NCBI GenBank assembly: GCA_035939575.1
Contig: DASZFS010000367.1
Span: 1 to 16,871, forward strand
From: DATKHR01 sp035939575
GTDB taxonomy: Bacteria; Acidobacteriota; Vicinamibacteria; Vicinamibacterales; CAVVIG01
DNA: 16,871 nt
Reading direction: 5' to 3'
The first letter of the stretch is position 1. Each line of letters begins with the position of its first letter. This document shows, piece after piece, positions 8,885 to 16,379 of this stretch. The notes beneath the pieces were generated by a model, which was given only the letters and a program-made list of their open reading frames with translations, made no database searches and was not told the origin of the DNA. A program made the translations under genes and the position numbers.

Positions 8885-11503
8885 CTACTCGGAGCGTAAC
8901 GCGCCCAGGGGATCGATTCTCGACGCGCGCAGAGCGGGCACAAGCGCCGCCAGCGTGGCAATGGTCAGAAAGACCGACGCAGCACCGGCGATCGTTCGCG
9001 GATCATATGGAGCGACGCCGAACAGCAGTGCGTTGACCCAGCGTGCTGCCGCAATCGCCGCCACTGCGCCGAGCGCCAACCCGGCGCCGACCGGCGCCAC
9101 GGATTCTCGCAGCACCATCGCGATCACCGCAGCGGGCCGCGCTCCGAGCGCCATCCGGATGCCAATCTCCGGCGTTCGTCGCGTCACCAGGTACGCCAGC
9201 ATGCCGTAAATCCCGATGGATGAGAGGAGCAGCGCCACCGCGCCGAAGGCCATCAGGAGACTCGTCAGCAGGCGTTCCTGATGCATCTGCTGTTCGCGCA
9301 GCTCGATGGGTGTGATTTCCCCGAATGTCGGGACATTTAAGCGAACCTCCGTCATCGCTTTGCGCACCGTCGGTACCATCGATTCCGGCCGTCCGATCGT
9401 GCGGAGAATCAGCGTCACGACGTTGATGGCGCCGCCCATGGGCACATAGATGCGCGGCAAACTCGGCTGCCGAGGCAGGTTCCTGCTGTCGGCGACAACG
9501 CCGATGATTTGAACGGCTGATGGCTGCGATGGACAGTTGAGACCGAATCGGCTGTCGAGCGGGTCCCGCCCCGCAAGGAATCGCCGCACGAACGCCTCGT
9601 TCACGATCGCGGGGAGACGCGGCCGCGACGGATCGGGCGCGCCACTCGACGCGGTGTTCCCCGCTTCGCCGTCGAGCCAGTCAAACTCGCGGCCATTCAC
9701 GACCGGCGTCCGCAGCGTTTCGAAGTAGCGGGGCGCGACCCCGGCGACCGCCGCCGACGCGTCGCGCCCGGCTTCGGGCGTCATGCCGGGCATGCAGAAC
9801 CGCACTGCCGCGGAACCGAGAAAAATCGTCGCCGCACGTCCCAGCGGCGGGTTATCCGTCGCCGTCACTGACCTGATGCCGGGAACCGTCTCGAGACGCC
9901 TGACGACGCGTTCGAAGAACGCCGCGCGCTCGGCGGACGGAACACCGCCGGTTCGCGGTTCGATGCGCGCGTACAGGAGGCCTCCGGGATCGTAGCCCAG
10001 CGGCGCCTCGCGAAGGTTCGAGATCGTGCGCAGAAACAGTCCGGCGCCGATGATGAGCAGCACTGACAAGGCCGCCTGCACCGCCACCAGCAACTTGTCA
10101 GCCGGCAGGCGCGAGGCGCGACGGCCTCGACGGCCTCCCAGCGGCTGCCTGATCGCGGACATCAGCTCGACCCGCGTCGAGCGCAGCGCCGGCAGGCAGC
10201 CAAACGTGACGCCGGTGATCATGGTTACCGCTGCGGAGAAGAGCAGGACGCGCGCGTCGGGCGAGACGATCACGCCGAGCGGCCGATTTACGCCATACAC
10301 GGTCGGCATGAAGCGGCTGATGAGCGCCGCGGATGTGCGTCCCAGGGCATAGGCGAGCGCGACCCCCAACACGCCGCCCGTCGCCGACAACAACAGGCTC
10401 TCCGTCAGCAACTGCCGAACCAGCCGACCGCGCGAGGCGCCGAGCGCGAGGCGGGTGGCAATCTCGCGCTCCCGTGCGGCTCCACGGACGATCAGCAGGC
10501 CCGCGATGTTGGCGCAGGCCACCAACAGAATCGCAACGACAACAGCCATCAGGATCAGAAGCGGCGTCGAGACGGCGTCGCGCAGTGTCCCGAGCCCACG
10601 CCCGGCGTCCAGCAGGATGAGGCGCGGCAAGTCGTATTCGGTCTCGCGCGGCCGCCGCTGCATCGTGGCGGCCACAGTCACGGCGGCCTCCGCTGCCTCC
10701 CGCAGCCATGGCTCGACATCGCTTCGCGCCTGTTCGTCGTTGACGCCGGGCCGCAAGCGTCCAAAGACGCGGCACATCTGCCACAGCACCGGATTCTGGA
10801 GGGGGTTCACGGTGGAGGCGGCCAGCTGCACAGCACCAGCCGGGACGATGACGTCGGGAATAGTCGACGGGTCGACGCCGAAGAATCCGCGCGGCATGAC
10901 GCCGACGATGGCGAACGCTTTGCCGTTGAGATCAATCGTGTTCTGCAAGACATCCGTGCGAGCTCCGAAGCTGCGCCTCCAGAACGGATCGCTGAGCACA
11001 GCAGCCGTCGTGGCCGGCGTATCGTCGTCGGGCGTCAAGGTGCGGCCGATCGCCGCGCGGGCGCCGAGCGTGTCGAAGTAGTTGCCGGACACGAAATGGA
11101 CCGTGCCGAATCCAACGTCGCGCATGACGACCGGCCTGGCCTCGCCGAGGTCGGCCCAGCACGCGAGCTGCGAAAAGCTCGTTGTCCCGTCGCGCATTGC
11201 CGTGTAGGCCGGATACGAGAACGAACCGAGCGTGTCGATGCCCGCCAGGGACGGTCCGGCAATCACATTGGGCCCCAGGACGTAGGGATGCTTCTGCGCG
11301 TACCACACCAGGCTGCGCAGCTCCTGCGGGCGGTCGACCGGCAGCGTTTTCCAGAAGACGGCGTTGATTTGGCTGAAGATCGCGGTACTCGCGCCGACGC
11401 CGATGGCCAGTGTCAGGACGGCGGTCGCCGAGAAGCCCGGTGCCTTTCGCATCAGGCGAGCAGCAAACGCGAGGTCCTGGCGCAACCGTTCGATCCACGC
11501 CAT
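8885..11503 (-). CDS. ADOP-family ABC transporter permease
   Basis: An 872-residue inner-membrane protein of the 'acidobacterial duplicated orphan permease' type. The N-terminus has the usual short cytoplasmic segment and first helix (LRKAPGF-like LMRKAPGFSATAVLTLAIGVG, about 17-37). A MacB-like periplasmic domain spans about 45-300 and the first FtsX domain about 312-445, with REIATRLALGASRGRLVRQ at 346-364. A further helix lies near 470-490. A second periplasmic domain and a C-terminal FtsX domain follow (last about 120 residues, with PEIGIRMALGARP). No ATPase gene is next to it, as is common for ADOPs; the substrate is unknown. No clear Shine-Dalgarno precedes the ATG, which is kept because it begins the standard family N-terminus. 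It starts 34 bases downstream of the hydrolase gene and may share its transcript. Confidence 0.93.
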   Translation of the reverse strand: MAWIERLRQDLAFAARLMRKAPGFSATAVLTLAIGVGASTAIFSQINAVFWKTLPVDRPQELRSLVWYAQKHPYVLGPNVIAGPSLAGIDTLGSFSYPAYTAMRDGTTSFSQLACWADLGEARPVVMRDVGFGTVHFVSGNYFDTLGARAAIGRTLTPDDDTPATTAAVLSDPFWRRSFGARTDVLQNTIDLNGKAFAIVGVMPRGFFGVDPSTIPDVIVPAGAVQLAASTVNPLQNPVLWQMCRVFGRLRPGVNDEQARSDVEPWLREAAEAAVTVAATMQRRPRETEYDLPRLILLDAGRGLGTLRDAVSTPLLILMAVVVAILLVACANIAGLLIVRGAAREREIATRLALGASRGRLVRQLLTESLLLSATGGVLGVALAYALGRTSAALISRFMPTVYGVNRPLGVIVSPDARVLLFSAAVTMITGVTFGCLPALRSTRVELMSAIRQPLGGRRGRRASRLPADKLLVAVQAALSVLLIIGAGLFLRTISNLREAPLGYDPGGLLYARIEPRTGGVPSAERAAFFERVVRRLETVPGIRSVTATDNPPLGRAATIFLGSAAVRFCMPGMTPEAGRDASAAVAGVAPRYFETLRTPVVNGREFDWLDGEAGNTASSGAPDPSRPRLPAIVNEAFVRRFLAGRDPLDSRFGLNCPSQPSAVQIIGVVADSRNLPRQPSLPRIYVPMGGAINVVTLILRTIGRPESMVPTVRKAMTEVRLNVPTFGEITPIELREQQMHQERLLTSLLMAFGAVALLLSSIGIYGMLAYLVTRRTPEIGIRMALGARPAAVIAMVLRESVAPVGAGLALGAVAAIAAARWVNALLFGVAPYDPRTIAGAASVFLTIATLAALVPALRASRIDPLGALRSE

Positions 11504-11537
11504 CGGGACATTTAGACGGCGGCCCGCCGCGGCCGGT

Positions 11538-13325
11538 TTACTGTTGCTCCTCGCGCGCGACGAAGTCCGTCAGCACCTGGCACAGCGCCCGCTGCGCCGC
11601 CGGTGGACGAAACGTGTGACCCGCCGCCTCGATGACGACCGGCGCGAACGCTTCGCGTCCGCGCCCGCGCCGCCATGATGCCGGCGTGCACAACTCGAAG
11701 TACTGCAGGCCCGAGTCACCGCGGCTGAACACCAGAAGGGTCGAGATCCGTCGCACGCTGATCTCTTCCAGCTCGCCGGCGAGGCCGCCGGGCTGGCGGC
11801 GCAGCACCTGCCGCAAAGGCCGGGCCAGCGCGCGACCAGCGGAAGCAGCGGCAAGCTGCGCAAAGTGGCGATACGAGAGGCGCCCCTTCAGGGCCTTTGT
11901 CCACTTGGCTGGATCGCGCAGCGCCCTCGAGTACCGGATGAAGTCTTTCCGCTCGTCCAGCCACGCCGCGCCGCGTGGACCCTCGCGAACGAACAGAGGC
12001 GAGTTGATCGCCGCAACTGCATCCAGGCGCAGCCCGACGCGAGCTGCCTGCAAGGCATGCCAGCCGCCGGAACACAGGCCGACGACGATCACGCGCCGGC
12101 CGGGCGCCTCCCGTTCAACGAGCGCAAGAGCCTCGCGCAGGTCGTCGATTGCACCCGCAGGATAGACAACGTTCTCGTCCGCACCCGGCGCGGGGGCACT
12201 GTCACCGACGCCGCCGAGGTCGTAGCGCAGCACATAGCGGCCAGCTGCCGCCCATGCGCGCGCGAGCGGAACGTACATGCGGCTTGGTCCGACTCGATGC
12301 TCGGTTCCGGTGGTCAGCAGGACGACGCAGGAGCGTGGGACTTGCGCGCCGGGGGGCGCCGTCACACTGCCGAACAGCCGGTTGGAAGGTCCGAACCGCA
12401 CCAGACGCTCCACGAACCCTTCACCCCGCGCGATGCCGGCGCTCGGCAGCGGGCGGCGTGAAACGCGAGCGGCAACCTCTCGCCGGGGGCGCCACTCGTT
12501 CAGCCAGTCGCAGATGGCGTCGAGGGCGTGCAGCGGTACCTTCGAGAAGACGGGCTGGGCGAGCATATCCGCCGTGCCGGACACGCGCACGCGGCTGACG
12601 CGTGATCCCAGCGTCTCGAGGCGGACCGCCGTTCCGGCATCATCCGGCCTGTCGTCGCGATCGACCAGCAGGACATCCGACGCCGGCCTCGTCGCGATCG
12701 CGTCGATGTCCCAGCGGGCGAGCGTGGCCGCGGTAGCCGCCGTGACGGGGTATCCCGCGGCGTGAATGTCGGGTTGCGCCGCCACTTCCGGCACGTGCTC
12801 CTCGCGGCCGAAACACTCGAGCGCGCGAAGCGCGCGCAGGCAGGCGCGACCGTGTGAAAAGGCGCTCCAAAGCACGAGGCGGTCGACTCCACCGCGCCGC
12901 GCCGCCGCCTGTATCGCCAGCATCGCGCCAACGTCGAAGCCGACGAGCGCGATTGCCCCGGACGCCGTCGTCGACTGCGCGGCGTCAATGACGGCGTCAA
13001 CGCTTCGCAGCCACGCCCCCGGTCTGTCCGGCTCCTCCGGGTTGCCCGCCGACTCGCCCGTGCCGTCGTAATCAAAGCGGAATGCGTCAAAACCGAGGGC
13101 GGCGATACGGTCGGCGAGCAGGCGCCACGCGCGGTACGCGCAGGCATAGTCGAACCCGAGCGGGGGACAGAGCACGACGGACGCATGTCGCTTGCCTGGG
13201 CGCGCCGCCGGGTGGTGCCAGGCAAGAAGAAAGCGGCCGTCCGGATCGATGAAGTAGGGTCGCGGAGCGGACGCCGCGAAGGGCGCCGCGGCTTCCTGCT
13301 CGCCGAGGCAGGCGGCGCTCAGCAT
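11538..13325 (-). CDS. Double alpha/beta hydrolase of the aminoacyl-carrier-protein cluster
   Basis: With start ATG at 13325 the protein has 595 residues and two alpha/beta-hydrolase domains. The frame stays open to 13694, but the part above 13325 overlaps the ligase gene; ATG 13325 overlaps the ligase stop (ATGCTGA) and has GGGAGG seven bases upstream. The C-terminal domain (about 303-592) has the nucleophile elbow GLCSGG with Ser419, a likely acid at Asp537 and His570. The N-terminal domain (about 22-278) has GFDVG with Asp131 where the Ser should be, and no His where one is expected (SGTADML, 249-255), so it is probably inactive or structural. The pattern recalls the paired hydrolases of exosortase/PEP-CTERM loci. 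Within this operon it most likely releases or transfers an acyl group held as a thioester; this role is inferred. Confidence 0.85.
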   Translation of the reverse strand: MLSAACLGEQEAAAPFAASAPRPYFIDPDGRFLLAWHHPAARPGKRHASVVLCPPLGFDYACAYRAWRLLADRIAALGFDAFRFDYDGTGESAGNPEEPDRPGAWLRSVDAVIDAAQSTTASGAIALVGFDVGAMLAIQAAARRGGVDRLVLWSAFSHGRACLRALRALECFGREEHVPEVAAQPDIHAAGYPVTAATAATLARWDIDAIATRPASDVLLVDRDDRPDDAGTAVRLETLGSRVSRVRVSGTADMLAQPVFSKVPLHALDAICDWLNEWRPRREVAARVSRRPLPSAGIARGEGFVERLVRFGPSNRLFGSVTAPPGAQVPRSCVVLLTTGTEHRVGPSRMYVPLARAWAAAGRYVLRYDLGGVGDSAPAPGADENVVYPAGAIDDLREALALVEREAPGRRVIVVGLCSGGWHALQAARVGLRLDAVAAINSPLFVREGPRGAAWLDERKDFIRYSRALRDPAKWTKALKGRLSYRHFAQLAAASAGRALARPLRQVLRRQPGGLAGELEEISVRRISTLLVFSRGDSGLQYFELCTPASWRRGRGREAFAPVVIEAAGHTFRPPAAQRALCQVLTDFVAREEQQ

Positions 13326-14224
13326 CCAAGCGCCTCCCGAACCGGCGCCGGCCAGCGCGATCGTTCGAAGCCGTGCTGGCTGTACAGGGCGAGGCCGATC
13401 CGTTCGAGCCCGAAGCCGGTGCACGCCGTATGGGCGATCGCACCATCGGCCGTCCGGATGTCGAACAGACGGCCGAAATGATCCTGGTGATAGTTGAGCG
13501 ACACGATTGCCGTGGGCCGATCCGCGCACGCGATCGGCGCGACAATTTCCAGCTTGAGACGCTGGTCGCGCTGGCTGGCCGCCAGGAGCGCCCCCGGGCG
13601 GCCGAAAAACGGATCGGCTGCCACGACCACGCGCGCCTCGATCGCGAGCCTCGAGACAATCCGCCCCGCCCGATCGATCCAATCCTCGCGCCACGCGACG
13701 GCATCCGCCGGCGCGCTCGCGCAGACGTGCTCGTGCATCCGAAACATCTGCATTCGCGACACATCGTCTGACGGCTCGCGGCGAAAACAGTACGACATGA
13801 CATCGACCAGGCGCCCGCGCGGCGGGAGGGTTCCGGCAAGCAACGGGTACACGTGATAGCAGGCGGCGGGAGTCAGCATGACCCCGGTCGGCGACAACGC
13901 GGCGCTCCAGTCCCGCCCCTGGCGCGCGGCGCCAACCAGATCGCGATGGGCCCGCTCGTCGCCTGCGAAGCTGTGCACCGAGCCGGCCAGGTGCGGAAAC
14001 GACTCGAGGTATCCTGCGCGCTCGACGTGCCGGCGGTCGATGGCGGGCGCGAACCGCATCACCTCCGGCGCGTCGACCGCTGCCGCCACAGAGACCAGGC
14101 GATCGATGCGCTCGATCGTGTCCTCGAACTCCGCGCTACGTCCATAGATGCCTGGGACGGCCGTGGGCAGGAGAAGCTTGCGCTCGAACAGCGCGTCGCG
14201 CAGCGTGTCGTGAAGCGTGACCAC
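13319..14224 (-). CDS. Amino acid:[carrier protein] ligase (SerRS-like)
   Basis: A 301-residue class II aminoacyl-tRNA-synthetase-like core without a tRNA-binding arm. Such enzymes (Bll0957 of Bradyrhizobium is the studied example) activate glycine or alanine with ATP and load it on the phosphopantetheine thiol of a partner carrier protein. Visible here are MFRMHEHV (160-167, motif 2 region) and TGFGLERIGLAL (269-280, motif 3). Cys122, Glu165 and Cys268 match, from memory, the zinc ligands Cys131, Glu176 and Cys279 of Bll0957 with nearly identical spacing. An ATG at 14260 would overlap the previous gene by 35 bases and has no ribosome site. I prefer GTG 14224, one base after the flavoprotein stop, with AAAGG eight bases upstream. 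It overlaps the hydrolase start. The carrier protein two genes upstream is its obvious substrate. Confidence 0.92.
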   Translation of the reverse strand: MVTLHDTLRDALFERKLLLPTAVPGIYGRSAEFEDTIERIDRLVSVAAAVDAPEVMRFAPAIDRRHVERAGYLESFPHLAGSVHSFAGDERAHRDLVGAARQGRDWSAALSPTGVMLTPAACYHVYPLLAGTLPPRGRLVDVMSYCFRREPSDDVSRMQMFRMHEHVCASAPADAVAWREDWIDRAGRIVSRLAIEARVVVAADPFFGRPGALLAASQRDQRLKLEIVAPIACADRPTAIVSLNYHQDHFGRLFDIRTADGAIAHTACTGFGLERIGLALYSQHGFERSRWPAPVREALGC

Positions 14225-14225
14225 G

Positions 14226-15389
14226 TCAGTCGCCTTTGTGGACCAGCAAGAGGCTGGCATTCGCGGCCAGGAGCCGATCGTTGTTCACCATGAGCGCTGC
14301 GCTGTACGCGTCCCGCAGGTGGCGCCCCACCGAATAGGGCGTGCCGTTTCGGTATCCGCTGATTCCGCAGGTCGCCAGCGCCTGAGCGACGATGTGGGGC
14401 GCGAGGCGCGCAGCGGTCGACTTCAGACTGTTCATCCCAATGGCAAATCCGAGATCATCCAGCGCACCCGGGTCGTGCGCGCGGCGCTCGAAATCGGCCA
14501 ACCCGCCCTGCACCGTTGCGCGCAGGCTCGCCAGATCGGCGACGGCCTCCGCGAGCCGGAGCGCTCCGGGCGGCGCGCTGCCTGGCGTCTGGCGTGCTGC
14601 GCTGCGGATGAAGGCGTGCGCCCTGGCGACTGCGTCACTGGCGAGGCCCAGCCACAGCGAGCTCCACAACACATGAGACATCGGGATCATGGTCCGCGTG
14701 GCGATGTCGGCAAACGGATCCGGCAACACTTGCGCAGGGGAGGCAACGGCGTCGAGGCTGAACCCGAGGCTTCGCGTTCCGCGCATGCCGAGAGCGTCCC
14801 ATTCGCCCGTGCGCGTCAGGCACATGTCTCCCCTGGTGACCAGCACGAGCACTTGATCCGATGGCGCGGCTGCCGGTTCTCTACGCGCGGTCAGGAGGAC
14901 GGCATCGGCTTCCTCTCCGTACGAGATCACCGGTGTTCTCTTCCCGACGCGAAGAGAAGCGCCTTCGTTCACGACCGCGCAGATGCTGCGCCGCAGCTCG
15001 CCGCCGGTACCGACTTCCGACGTGCCCGACGCCAGGAGCCATTCATGCCTGGCGATCCCCGCAAGGTAGTCGCGGAAGAACGCCGAGCCGCGCCCATGAT
15101 GGACGAGGCACGCCACCTGGATCTGGTGCATCGCATAAATCATCGCGGTCGACGCACAAGACCGGCCGAGGGTCTCGCAGACGGCGGCCAGGTCCGATAT
15201 CGGTGCGCCGCGGCCGCCGAGCTCCCGCGGCACGAATGCCCCGAGCATCCGCGCATCGCGCAGCGCGGCGATTGCCTCCCGCGGAAACCGCCCCTCGATA
15301 TCGACGGCGTCGGCCGCCGGGCCGGCGATGCCGGTGCCGATTGCCTGCGCCGTGGCAACCATGTCATCCGTGGCCAGGAGTTGGGTCAC
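14226..15389 (-). CDS. Acyl-CoA dehydrogenase-like flavoprotein acting in the carrier-protein cluster
   Basis: A 387-residue acyl-CoA dehydrogenase superfamily protein: helical N-terminal domain (about 1-112), middle beta domain with ASGTSEVGTGG (120-130, flavin/substrate region), and C-terminal helical domain (about 235-387) with GYRNGTPYSVGRHLRDA (345-361). The catalytic Glu of ordinary short-chain enzymes, which falls seven residues after RDA, is Val368 here; the segment reads MVNNDRLL. No Glu is seen at the alternative helix-G position either (230-260). The substrate is therefore probably not a normal acyl-CoA. The location between carrier protein and ligase suggests oxidation of an aminoacyl group on the carrier, like the flavoproteins that oxidise prolyl-carrier proteins to pyrrole. 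The start is GTG, with GTGA overlapping the carrier-protein stop. An FMN-dependent monooxygenase of the same fold is an alternative. Confidence 0.85.
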   Translation of the reverse strand: MTQLLATDDMVATAQAIGTGIAGPAADAVDIEGRFPREAIAALRDARMLGAFVPRELGGRGAPISDLAAVCETLGRSCASTAMIYAMHQIQVACLVHHGRGSAFFRDYLAGIARHEWLLASGTSEVGTGGELRRSICAVVNEGASLRVGKRTPVISYGEEADAVLLTARREPAAAPSDQVLVLVTRGDMCLTRTGEWDALGMRGTRSLGFSLDAVASPAQVLPDPFADIATRTMIPMSHVLWSSLWLGLASDAVARAHAFIRSAARQTPGSAPPGALRLAEAVADLASLRATVQGGLADFERRAHDPGALDDLGFAIGMNSLKSTAARLAPHIVAQALATCGISGYRNGTPYSVGRHLRDAYSAALMVNNDRLLAANASLLLVHKGD

Positions 15390-15640
15390 ACGTCAGCTCC
15401 GATGAGCTCTCGAACGTTCGCTCGGATGGCGGCGATGCTGGCGAACGCTCCGCGCCTGAGCATGCGCTCCGGGAATTCGATCTCGAAACGCTCCTCGAGC
15501 GCCAGCATGAGGCTCACGCTGGCATGCGATGACAGCCCAGCGCGGTAAAGATCGCTCTCTTCGCCCAGATCGGCGATGTTCACTGCGAGCCTGCCATGGT
15601 CGCGAAGCGCGCAACGGATCGCGTCGGTGATGTCACGCAC
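15386..15640 (-). CDS. Carrier protein (acyl/aminoacyl carrier, partner of the ligase)
   Basis: An 84-residue acidic, helical carrier protein. The segment DLYRAGLSSHASVSLMLALE (30-49) aligns with the DSL region of ACPs, making Ser38 the probable phosphopantetheine site. The usual Asp before it is Ser37. I recall GLSS-type sites in carriers that partner amino acid:[carrier protein] ligases, but cannot verify it here. The following helix ends in EERFEIEFPERML, a typical ACP recognition stretch. The start is GTG at 15640, whose first two bases lie in a 22-base repeat copy; no good ribosome site is visible, so translation may be weak or coupled. Its stop overlaps the GTG of the flavoprotein gene (GTGA). 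It should carry the amino acid during the cluster's chemistry. Confidence 0.88.
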   Translation of the reverse strand: MRDITDAIRCALRDHGRLAVNIADLGEESDLYRAGLSSHASVSLMLALEERFEIEFPERMLRRGAFASIAAIRANVRELIGADV

Positions 15641-15685
15641 TGTTCTTAATCCGGGGTCCCTAGACTGTTCTCAATCCGGGGTCCC
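15639..15685. repeat. Direct repeat pair between AcpS and carrier-protein genes
   Basis: Two 22-base copies of actgttctYaatccggggtccc lie at 15639-15660 and 15664-15685, 25 bases apart, differing at one base. On the minus strand the upstream copy encodes the last residues and TGA stop of the AcpS gene (15673-15671), and the downstream copy ends in the carrier-protein start codon. The varying base changes TGA to TAA, so either form would stop the frame. The pair probably belongs to a dispersed intergenic repeat family. Confidence 0.85.
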
Positions 15686-16159
15686 CCTACCCCGGTGCAC
15701 TCCGGGGCGCACGATGTCAGCCCGCGCCAGGACGACGGCGGCTGCGCGTGTGTCGCCATGGGTCATGCTGAGCGCCATCGTCGTCGTGTCGAGATGCTGC
15801 CGTGCCGCGAGCTCGGCCGCGCTGTCATGAAGGCGAATCTCACACCAGCCCGAGCGATGCCGCTGCACTTCGATCGCGCGCCACTCGAACCACGGCCGTG
15901 CTGGGCGAAGCACCTTGACCGTGGCCTCCTTGGCAGCGAAGCGGGCGGCGAAACGCGCGGCGGACGCCTTCCTGTTTGTCGCGAGACAATACGCACGCTC
16001 TCTGACCGTAAAGACGCGGCGAATGTAGCGGTCGCCGAATCGATCGATGGCATTCGCGATTTCGGCGATGGTCACCACGTCCAACCCAACGCGAAGATCG
16101 CAGGCAACGCCCCGTATCGTCGAATCGAAAACCTCGGGACACACGAAACGATGTGCCAT
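15671..16159 (-). CDS. AcpS-type 4'-phosphopantetheinyl transferase
   Basis: With ATG at 16159 the protein has 162 residues. It transfers phosphopantetheine from CoA to a carrier-protein Ser, here presumably Ser38 of the adjacent carrier. The family signatures are GLDVVTI (25-31) with the metal-binding Asp27, FAAKEATVKVL (75-85) with Glu78, and the C-terminal LSMTHGD (130-136). Canonical AcpS is about 120-130 residues and begins just before the GLD motif, so this form carries roughly 22 extra N-terminal residues even from 16159. The frame is open further, with ATGs at 16258 and 16390, but codon use upstream is less biased and no start has a clear ribosome site; the true start is uncertain. 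The C-terminal tail (RGRGTPD) is encoded partly by a repeat copy. It leads the cluster, 30 bases before the carrier-protein start. Confidence 0.82.
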   Translation of the reverse strand: MAHRFVCPEVFDSTIRGVACDLRVGLDVVTIAEIANAIDRFGDRYIRRVFTVRERAYCLATNRKASAARFAARFAAKEATVKVLRPARPWFEWRAIEVQRHRSGWCEIRLHDSAAELAARQHLDTTTMALSMTHGDTRAAAVVLARADIVRPGVHRGRGTPD

Positions 16160-16379
16160 TTGATACGACTCTGCGTTCCAGAAATGGGCATCGGGCGACA
16201 ACAATTGCCTCGTCCATGCCCCGCGGTCCCGGTGAGCAAAGGGAATACCGTCGAGCATCCGGAAGAGCTGGCTCGGTCCCCGAAGCCTGTCATTGGCTGG
16301 CCGGGCGGCAACGCCTGACGGTCTTCGGGGATAGTTGATTCCCCCCGGCGCATGACATATTGGAAACGCGAGAGCCGCG

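Noticed and set aside
8864..8888. gtagca/tgctac stem at the end of the ADOP gene as a terminator
   Set aside because: Six-pair stem with a 13-base loop and no T tract; too weak.
9330..11516. The string gggacattta appearing both in and just before the ADOP gene
   Set aside because: Two short copies about 2.2 kb apart, one inside coding sequence; most likely chance.
13326..13694. N-terminal extension of the hydrolase frame
   Set aside because: It overlaps the ligase gene in another frame and has low-complexity sequence; ATG 13325 has a strong ribosome site and the expected overlap.
14217..15548. 443-residue plus-strand frame opposite the flavoprotein gene
   Set aside because: Antisense of the acyl-CoA dehydrogenase-like gene, which has a recognisable fold and motifs.
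16335..16363. Possible promoter ttgatt-17-tattgg for the membrane protein gene
   Set aside because: The -10 matches only half of the consensus and the predicted leader would be about 10 bases, so it is not strong enough to list.
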